From assembly GCA_030141605.1 (NCBI GenBank), contig JAQGDQ010000689.1, positions 64,001-111,978 of the forward strand: 47,978 bases of DNA, written 5' to 3'. Positions 1-8,559 of the stretch are shown here, in pieces. Numbering within the stretch: position 1 is the first letter of the stretch; every line of letters begins with the position of its first letter. The notes under the pieces are model-generated. The model was given only the letters and a program-made list of their open reading frames with translations. It had not been told where the DNA came from and did no database searches. The DNA comes from Tubiluchus corallicola (lineage: Eukaryota; Priapulida; Priapulimorpha; Priapulimorphida; Tubiluchidae). Both the position numbers and the translations under genes were made by a program.

Positions 1-349
1 TGTTTTGCGATGACTTTTGTAACTCGTTCACTGAACGAGAGTTTGTTTGGTAACAAAGCAGCTCATTTAGCACTCTAGCATTGTTCAGCAGTATGTTTAT
101 AATAGAGGTTTTTTACAATAATTTCATCATTATGATTAGCTCCATTAATATCATCATAACATTAAACCTAGTATCTAATGCTTTAAAGAGAGAAACTCTG
201 CACACAGTTATTACAGAAATAATTGCAAATTTAAAAATGAGACAGATGCTGCTAAGCCTTCACAACACCAAAAAGTAATTTTTAACATTTAGGAAAAGCA
301 AGGATAATTAGTTTTAATATTATCAGTAGTATTGTAACATGTAGGGCAC

Positions 350-382
350 TGTCCTACATGGCTCGCTAGCCCATGTAGGACA
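350..382. repeat. Inverted repeat (hairpin) with GCTAGC loop
   Basis: Arms TGTCCTACATGG (350-361) and CCATGTAGGACA (371-382) are exact reverse complements around a loop containing GCTAGC. The arm and loop resemble the repeated units just upstream of the SDR start at 722-806. Confidence 0.7.
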
Positions 383-721
383 CATAGATCGCTAGAACGT
401 TTACTTATAAGAAAACAATTATTTGCCCAAGAGGTAGTGAAACGGATCACCTGTTTGTGAAGTGAGACAAAATCAAAAATGATATACCTTAAACAAATGT
501 TGTATTCGCAAAAAAGTGGTGTTTTTCACTTCAACAACATTAATATCGAAACCAAATTTAATATTGTCCGTTCTACCAGCTCAGAATAAAATTCTTTTAT
601 TTTATTAGATGTATGATAAATTATTCAACGTGTACTAACGTTTTTAATTATTATTATTACATAAACAAGGACAATGGACGGTGTCAGTACGCTTAACGAC
701 TCAATTCGCGACCTGTCTCTA

Positions 722-806
722 GTGTCCTACTTGAGCTAGCCCATGTACACTGCGTCCTACTTGGGCTAGCCCAAATACGCCAATTGGTCTACTTGGGCTA
801 GTGGGT
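722..806. repeat. Three tandem GTCCTACTTGGGCTAGC-type units before the SDR gene
   Basis: Three related units begin near 723, 754 and 787, each with CTACTTGNGCTAG. The middle unit contains the perfect 14-bp palindrome TTGGGCTAGCCCAA at 761-774. The block ends about 20 bp before the SDR ATG, so it could be a promoter or 5'UTR element; no function is shown by the sequence. Confidence 0.6.
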
Positions 807-827
807 TACTCGGCTCCCTACAGTAAA

Positions 828-1643
828 ATGGCAACGTTTTCAAGTAAAAAACCCCATAAAGGGAAAGTTGCTGTTGTCACTGGATCCACTTACGGGATTG
901 GATACAGTATTGCAAGACGTTTAGCTCAAGATGGAGCTAGTGTTATGATTTGTAGCAGATCAAAAGAGAATGTTGAAAAAGCTGTAGAAATGCTCAAAGC
1001 TGAAGGACTGATAGTGAATGGAACTGTTTGTGATGTTTTGAAAGAAAATGACTGGAAATCATTAATTGATCAGACAATAGAAAATTTTGGTGGAGTGGAC
1101 ATTTTTGTCTCAAACACAGGAGGTGGACGTACTCTTGAAAAAATTGGTGGGATAGTAGGTCCAATATTGGACGTCACTGAGGAAGGCTGGGATGCCATGA
1201 TGAAATTTAACTTGAAAGCGGGATTCTTTATAGCCAAATTAGCTGCTGCTAGTATGGAGAGCAGAGGTGGTGGTAACATAATCTTCAATTCATCAATTTG
1301 TGGATACCAAGCGTGTGCTGGATGTGAACTGCTACCTGGAACAGGTTTGTACTCAGTGACGAAGACAGCCATTTTGGGTTTAGTTCAAGCCATGGCGCCA
1401 CAGTGCGCAGAAAAAGGAATACGTGTAAATGCAGTAGCACCTGGAGTGATCGAAACGTCACTGGTCAGTTTTCTTAAAAACATGCCTGAAACTACAGCTG
1501 CCTACTTAAATCGCTGCCCTATGAGACGCTTTGGACAGCCCGAGGAAGTAGCGGGAATGGTGTCATTTCTCTGTTCAAATGATGCTAGCTACATAACTGG
1601 TGAAACAATTGGTATTAATGGCGGTTTTCCTACTAGATTGTGA
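828..1643 (+). CDS. Short-chain dehydrogenase/reductase, DHRS4-like
   Basis: Intronless 271-residue protein of the classical SDR family, closest in character to DHRS4 (NADPH-dependent carbonyl/retinal reductase). Visible features: cofactor loop TGSTYGIG (residues 18-25), a GRRLAQDGA-like segment (RRLAQDGA), SNTG (95-98) in place of the usual NNAG, active-site Asn128, Ser155/156 and YSVTK with Tyr175 and Lys179. About seven extra residues lie between the catalytic Ser and Tyr compared with human DHRS4, and extra residues follow SNTG. The C-terminus is GGFPTRL; human DHRS4 ends in the peroxisomal signal SRL, so TRL may be a weaker PTS1 (inference). I chose ATG 828 (AAAATGG context); the frame stays open upstream to a GTG at 801. 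Absence of introns could mean a retrocopy, but no poly(A) tract is seen. Confidence 0.9.
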   Translation: MATFSSKKPHKGKVAVVTGSTYGIGYSIARRLAQDGASVMICSRSKENVEKAVEMLKAEGLIVNGTVCDVLKENDWKSLIDQTIENFGGVDIFVSNTGGGRTLEKIGGIVGPILDVTEEGWDAMMKFNLKAGFFIAKLAAASMESRGGGNIIFNSSICGYQACAGCELLPGTGLYSVTKTAILGLVQAMAPQCAEKGIRVNAVAPGVIETSLVSFLKNMPETTAAYLNRCPMRRFGQPEEVAGMVSFLCSNDASYITGETIGINGGFPTRL

Positions 1644-2099
1644 TCAAGACTTTCGACTTTAAACCATGTGGACTTTCTGTTCTGTGTTTTTTGCTTTCAT
1701 TCATTTTCTTATTTTAAATCTGAGTTTCTCTGCATTTTGAATTCTGCTAAGACCTTCGGAAAATATTGTTTTAAATTTTAAATTTAAGCACTTGACACAT
1801 AATCAATTTGCGTTAGCTTTGTACCTACACTGCACTTCATGCTAAGACAGTATTAAACCTAAATTTTTCAATCCAAGTTGGTCGGTTTATATTGGCAAAT
1901 CCAAATTTAGCAGGACGTGTGCTCAGTTGAAAAACAGATTGGACTGCGATTGATCATTTTACTGGTAGTTAGTTAGAATCAAGTATTGGCCATGAGCAAC
2001 CGAGACACAGATACGGTTTAATTTGCAAGGATTATTTACCTTTTATGTAAAATTTTTATCAAGTTTACACATAGTAGTCCTATCTGGCTCGATATTTAC
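1644..2099. other. SDR 3' flank, no gene seen
   Basis: AT-rich sequence that probably includes the SDR 3'UTR. I see no canonical AATAAA close to the stop; TATTAAA near 1850 is the nearest candidate. Confidence 0.4.
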
Positions 2100-3037
2100 T
2101 TGTGGGTGACAGTGTAAAAGAATTGGGATACGTTCCAGAGTCAAAAATTACAACAACTACAACCCAATCTTATTTTATTGAAAGATTTAACTCATCTAAA
2201 GGCCAGAATTCTTTAAAACACCAAGGATCTTTGCTGTGGAATTCATTACCAGACCAGTTAAAGTCAAGTAACTACAAAAAGTTAATTCTAAACTATAAAA
2301 AACAACTTATTGCAGGATACAAATAAATGAGACATTTTGCTTATATACTTGTAATACTATACATATTTTTTTCATTGCTACGACACTTAAAGATTTTGTT
2401 TAAGTTTTTGTTATATTTTGATTTCATTTTGTCTGATTTACAGTTGAAATAGTTTTTCGATGGTTTAATTTATTATATTTTCTTTCTCGACAAATTCAGT
2501 CATTGATGTTATTATTACAACATTTCACTTTGTTTTTTTCTCATTTGCTTCTGTTTCTTGTTTTGTTTTGTATGATTTATATTTGCCATATTTTTCCTTG
2601 GTTTAATCTATTATATTTTTTTCTCGACAGCTTTGGTTGATCATTCTACTGTTTTTTGTTTTTTTGCTGGATTTTCTAGTTTCTGTTATCTTAAAAATCT
2701 CAAGTTATTTTTATTGTGTTTGCTTCGCATGATTCACAGTATTTTAGAATTGTAAATCTTTCGTTATTTAAGCTATATGTTCTACAGTATTACGATATCT
2801 ATCATTTAATTGCCAAATTAAGACACATCAACCGAATACAAATTTAAATTGATAATGATGCCATAATTAAGTTTATTTAATCATAACTATTTAAGGGTGG
2901 CTGACTTGATAACCTATGGGTTCTTCGCTGCCCTTCTCCTTTGCTTCAAAATATTGCATGTATTCTTTATACTGTATTTTTATCATTCTAACGGAGATAA
3001 TAAATAAATTGAATTGAAATTGAATTGAATTGAATTT
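2100..3037 (+). mobile_element. 5'-truncated CR1/L2-like non-LTR retrotransposon remnant
   Basis: The open frame 2102-2326 encodes a peptide with LLWNSLPDQLKSSNYKKLI, the conserved WNSLP...K tail that follows the reverse transcriptase in CR1/L2/jockey-type ORF2 proteins. It is followed by a long 3'UTR and ends in repeated TTGAA units (about 3010-3037), the microsatellite-like tail used by such elements. The RT core and endonuclease are missing, so this is a dead 5' truncation. It lies about 240 bp upstream of the TEX264 ATG. Confidence 0.7.
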
Positions 3038-3275
3038 CAGTTTTTAAAGCTAATAATTGCTTTTAATATATACTTCTTTTATTAAAAACGCAAAAGTGAT
3101 TTTGGCTTATCAAAATTGCACGTATGCCAACACTACTGGTAAACTTAATAATATTATTATTACAGTCAATGCGGCGCTCCAAATTTTTTACTGAATCGCC
3201 GTTTGATGCCGCCAGCATAGCCGCTAATCGCAAAAATGAAATACGTAACAATTAACGATTTCTGCTATTGCCATC

Positions 3276-3536
3276 ATGGAGGTTGAAATGATGATTTTAG
3301 TTGTCATCGTTTTATTATTAATTTTGTTGGGTTTGACAGTTTTGGCTTTGCTGTCGTATTATGGTTTGTTTCACGAAATCAAGGTCGGCGCCGGAAAACC
3401 TCCAATACGCAATGTGGAAGTGGCATACAAAACTGGCACAGGTCCTTATAATAGTGTAGGGAAATTGTTTTGCGAGCTTGCTCGACATAGAACAACTCAA
3501 AGAGAAATTGGAGTGTACTATGACGACCCAAAGCAG
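3276..3536 (+). CDS. TEX264: TEX264 exon 1
   Basis: 87 codons, from ATG with A at -3 and G at +4 (CATCATGG) to Gln87. Encodes the membrane anchor and the first part of the GyrI-like domain ending YYDDPKQ. The exon-intron border that keeps the frame and matches the family is CAG|GCATGT, a GC donor; no usable GT lies nearby. Confidence 0.88.
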
Positions 3537-6500
3537 GCATGTCCTACGTTTTTGTTTTATCCCGCCTTTTTGTGTTAACTGATTTTTAAAGTCCATACAT
3601 TACAAAGCAGAGGTTACATTGCTAGTCTTGATAATATAATTTTATTTTGGAATGTCTATACTATAGTATTTTAAAATTTTTATAAAAATCAGAAGAATGT
3701 TTACAATTTACAATTCTACTATCATTCAGGATTCAACAAGGAAGTTACTGGCAAATGATGAGTCATAACTGAAAAACAAAGAAACAATGAGTTAATACAA
3801 TTTCAAAATTACTGAAATTACTGTCTGAGCGGTTTGTAAATTCATTATTTGTTTCTAATACATGAATAATCACATTGAAAGCTAATTAATGACCCATTAT
3901 GGTTTTCAGGTGCCTGCTCATAAGCTGCGTTTTCTTGCTGGCTTGATTCTTGCCGAAGGTGACGAGCAACCGGACGAATCTCTCAAGGAAAGCCTGAAGG
4001 CCGACGGCTATTCGTTCTGTAGCTTTCCGTCTTTGACCCACGCTGTCACGACCACATTTCCACACAAGGGCATGCTGTCCATATTCATGGCCGTGACGCG
4101 AGTTTATCCGAAAATATGCGAATATGTACAGGCATGCAATATTTGTTTCATTGTTCAAATTTTTCCATTTGCAAGTAGCGTAGTTAATTGAGAAATTGCA
4201 CATGTATTTTATGGGACTGTATTGATACACCTAAGGCTTAATATGATACGTATCATGATACACCTAGGGCTCAATATGATACGTATCATGATACACCCGA
4301 GTTAATGTCTACAGGATTAAGAAACTAGATGAAGCCATTGATGAAAATGCTAAACATACTTTATCAGTCAACAGTTTTAGGAATACTGCCTGCCACATCA
4401 GTTTAGTAATTCTGTTGTTTCACATGGACTTTACTTAATTATGCATTAGTCTGTGTGTAGAGTGATTTACTAAGAGTGATTTATAGTGCACAGGGTGATT
4501 TACTATCAGAGTCTGGCTTAGAAACAAGAAAAAATAAACTAGGTAAGGTTCTCGCTAGCTGTTAAAACTGTTACTATTACAACAGCTTGGGCTGCGAGGC
4601 ATTGTCAAGTGTACACAAATGCGTTGTCTGGTACACTTAACCTCTGACCTTTTCACAATTATCGTCAGTCACCGCATACAGCTTGAGCTTGAGTCATACA
4701 GCCATTAAATTCACATCAATTCAGTACTGAACTTTAGCTATGCAACTCCTGTAGTCTTAAAATGCATGTAGCTTGCTCAGAACTTCAGCTTTCACTTTCA
4801 TACAGTCACTTGTTAAGAAACCTAAATCTTAATTTAAACATAACCGTTTTTCTGTTCAGAAGTCATTGTTTTTACATTGTTTTTACAATGGCTGTTTATC
4901 AGCAACAATTCACTGTGCTTTATCTTGGCTGGCATTATAACTGGGTAAATTTATTATGTAAATTGGACTCTTGGCACAGCAGATATGTTGCCGGATGTTT
5001 TTAGGCAAAGTTGTAGTAAGGAGGACCTGTTAAATTATGTTAAAAGCATTAGATTATGGTAGATAATTATGTTGATGAATGCTGGTATGAAGCCCAGTTA
5101 AGGAGTGGTGTCACGTGAGTAAGTGATTCAGAACCGAAGCTCAGCGCACGATATATAAGCCTTGTGATGCGCCCATCTCAGGAGACTGAGTCTGGGAGCT
5201 GAAGGAGAGCAGGCTAGATCAGGGGGCTTGGCATTACTATCTGTTATATTTATTGTGTTTGATGTTCAATAAATGTGTAGTTTTATAATCAGACTCTTCA
5301 TAGTTTTGCCATCTCTAAATCATCAATAATAAGCTATATACAACCAATACAAGGAATTATTTTACTGTTGTCGTTATTCCCTATAATTGATATGTCATGG
5401 TCGGTATTCCCTATATTTGATATGTCATGGTCGGTATTCCCTATATTTGATATGTCATGGAAATCGGGCAACACTTGATGTTATGCTGAGGCTAGCGGTA
5501 TAGCGGGGTTTGACTGTACCAATAAAACACGTCTTATTTTTAGGAGCATCAACTATGTGCACATCCCATGATTGAAATCTACGTCGGTGACACGATACAT
5601 TTCATGGCTCCGTTGTCGAAACAGGACGAATTCTACGTCCCCGAGGTGAAAGAGATAAGCGAAAGCGAAGGGGACGACTCCGAGAATGCGGAGGAGGACG
5701 GAGGCGACGTTGATAGATCGGAAACGGAAAAGAGTAGTAAGGTAAGCATGGTCTCCGGTTCAAGTCCCGAGTGGTTCGAAATTTTTCAGCATCTCATTTT
5801 TTTCTTCAACTCTTTGCCCGCAAGTGTAATTAATTGTTGTGAACTAAATCGCGATGGTTTATCAATATTCTGATATTAGCAGTCATAATCTAAATTAATG
5901 CCGTTCTGCAAATTCTTGTTGATTTTGCGTAAAGGTACGACTCCTTGTGTACGTAATGCGCGATGTTTAATGCGTAATGCGTATGCAACAGTTCATATTT
6001 AAACATGTCGAAGTGTTTTCATGTGTGTGTGATCCGTAACGCGTATGCAACAGCTTACATTACAACGTGTAGAAGTGTTTTCCATGTGTGCATGTTCCAT
6101 AATGCGTTGTCAATAGTTTGCATTACAACTTGTAGAAGTGTTTTCATGTGTGTGTGATCCGTAACGCGTATACAACAGCTTACATTACAACGTGTAGAAG
6201 TGTTTTCCATGTGTGCATGTTCCATAATGCGTTCTCAGTAGTTTGCATTTCAACTTGTAGAAGTGTTTTTCATGTGTGCGTGATCCGTAATGCGTATACA
6301 ACAGCTTACATTACAACTTGTAGAAGTGTTTTCATGTGTGCGTGATCCGTAATGCGTATACAATGGTTTACATTACAACGTGTAGAAGTGTTTCCGTGTG
6401 TGCGTGATCCGTAATGCGTATACAATGGTTTACATTACAACTTGTAGAAGTGTTTTCATGTGTGTGTGATTCGTAACGCGTATACAACAGCTTACATTAC

Positions 6501-8525
6501 AACGTGTAGAAGTGTTTTCCATGTGTGCGTGTTCCATAATGCGTTCTCAGTAGCTTGCATTTCAACTTGTAGAAGTGTTTTTCATGTGTGCGTGATCCAT
6601 AATGCGTTTACAACGGTTTACATTACAACTTGTAGAAGTGTTTTCATGTGTGTGTGATCCGTAACGCGTATACAACAGCTTACATTACAACGTGTAGAAG
6701 TGTTTTCCATGTGTGCGTGTTCCATAATGCGTTCTCAGTAGTTTGCATTTCAACTTGTAGAAGTGTTTTTCATGTGTGCGTGATCCATAATGCGTTTACA
6801 ACAGCTTGCATTTCATCGTGTAGAAGTGCTTCAATGTGTACGTAATGCGTGATGCATGATCCGTATTCATTTGCGATTTGCTAATTCCTAAAGGCGCCTT
6901 ATATCTGTAAAAATCATATATCACAAGAAAACAGATGAATGTTGTGCACATCATGTATGCTGTATTGTGTATATCGATATTTTGGTACGTAATTTTGAGT
7001 CAAAGGTGAGGAGACACCTGTTCTAGACTAGTGAACTTCCTTGAGATGGTTTCTAGAAGGCAGGAAAGTGGTCTAAAATGCACTAAAATGTATTGTTGTG
7101 TGGATGGACCTCGCAGGGGAGCTTACACTGCCCCCAGACCCAGGAGACACCTGTTCTGAACTAGTAAACTTCCTAGAGATGGTTTCTAGAAGGCAGGAAA
7201 GTGGTCCAAAATGCACTAAAATGCATTGTTGTGTGGATGGTCCTCGCAGGGGAGCTTACACCGCCCCCAGACCCAGGAGACACCTGTTCTAAACTAGTGA
7301 ACTTCCTAGAGATGGTTTCTAGAAGGCAGGAAAAGTGGTCCAAAATGCACTAAAATGCATTGTTGTCCGGGTGGACCTTGCAGGGGAGTTCACACCGCCC
7401 CCAGACCCTCTAACTGCTTTTTTGTTGGGCCCACGGTGGTTCTAAAACCTGCATCCGCTATTGATTAAAGCGTAAATTCTGCTTCATCACTGTTCTGGCT
7501 TCAGTGTTAATCTGTAATTAGGTGTATTGAAGCCACTGCCCCCGGTTTTTGGGCTTTGCAGTTTAACGCATATTTTCTTAACCTCGAATCTTCTGGCACA
7601 TTCGAGCGTTTCTCCGACACAACTTCCTCGCAGTTCATTCAGCCCAGGCGTGTACGTTCGCGGCGTGTTTGTTTTGATGTCGTATGCTTTGCCCCGTGTT
7701 TTTGAAAAACATATTTACACATGTTGGCTTTGTTGACATAGTTGGCGTGCACAATTTGCACCGAAGTTCCTTATCAGTGGTAATGAGATATATTGTGGAT
7801 TTATGCTGTAGTTAGTTCGGAAGAATGTGATTGGGGATTAATCGGAGAAAAGGGAATTCACACTTGCCCATTGTGTCATTAGGTATATAAAATTCACAAA
7901 ATTCCTCATTAGAGAATATTTATACGTGTGTAAACCGAAACCGCCCATAACTACGTTATGATGTTTCAAAGTAGAACACACCAAAAATTTGTCATTTGTC
8001 AATTTCAATTTTGTTGTTTTTTATAAAATTAAATGCTAAATATATTGGTCTTTTATATTCTAGCATCAAATTAACTGGAAAATGTTAAAAAAGCACTAAA
8101 AATCTAATTTTATAACCCCGTACCCACTTTTCTGTCTAGAAATTAGGACTGCAATTGTAAAAAACTTGTATTTTCAAACTCTGATAAGTAGCTCATGGAA
8201 GCAGTCATTTTGCTTGGGATTTTTTCTGCTGCCAAGCCCAGATCTTTGTCAGGTAGAGCCATCTACTGGGTTTAAACGTAACTTCAATGTGTTCTTGCAA
8301 AGTCCGTAGCTACGAACATTTGTGCTTGTTTGAACTATGCCGACTTATGGACAGTTTTGGTAGCAAGCACCTATATTATATTTTTTCTTGACTTTAACTT
8401 GATTTGATAGCATTTTAATAGTATTCTAAATTTGTATTTTAATTTTCTAAATTTACGACTAATTGCATTTGATTGTAACGAATGATACATGCAGGTTACT
8501 GCTCGTAAAAAATTATTATTATTAC

Positions 8526-8559
<34 letters not shown>

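Larger units (their letters stand above)
1..827. other. 5' flank of the SDR gene, no gene seen
   Basis: AT-rich DNA with no convincing coding exon; a 65-codon open frame at 81-278 has no recognisable features. The only structured elements are the palindromes listed separately at 350-382 and 722-806. Confidence 0.5.

Noticed and set aside
1070-1372. 100-codon minus-strand ORF
   Set aside because: Shadow of the SDR gene.
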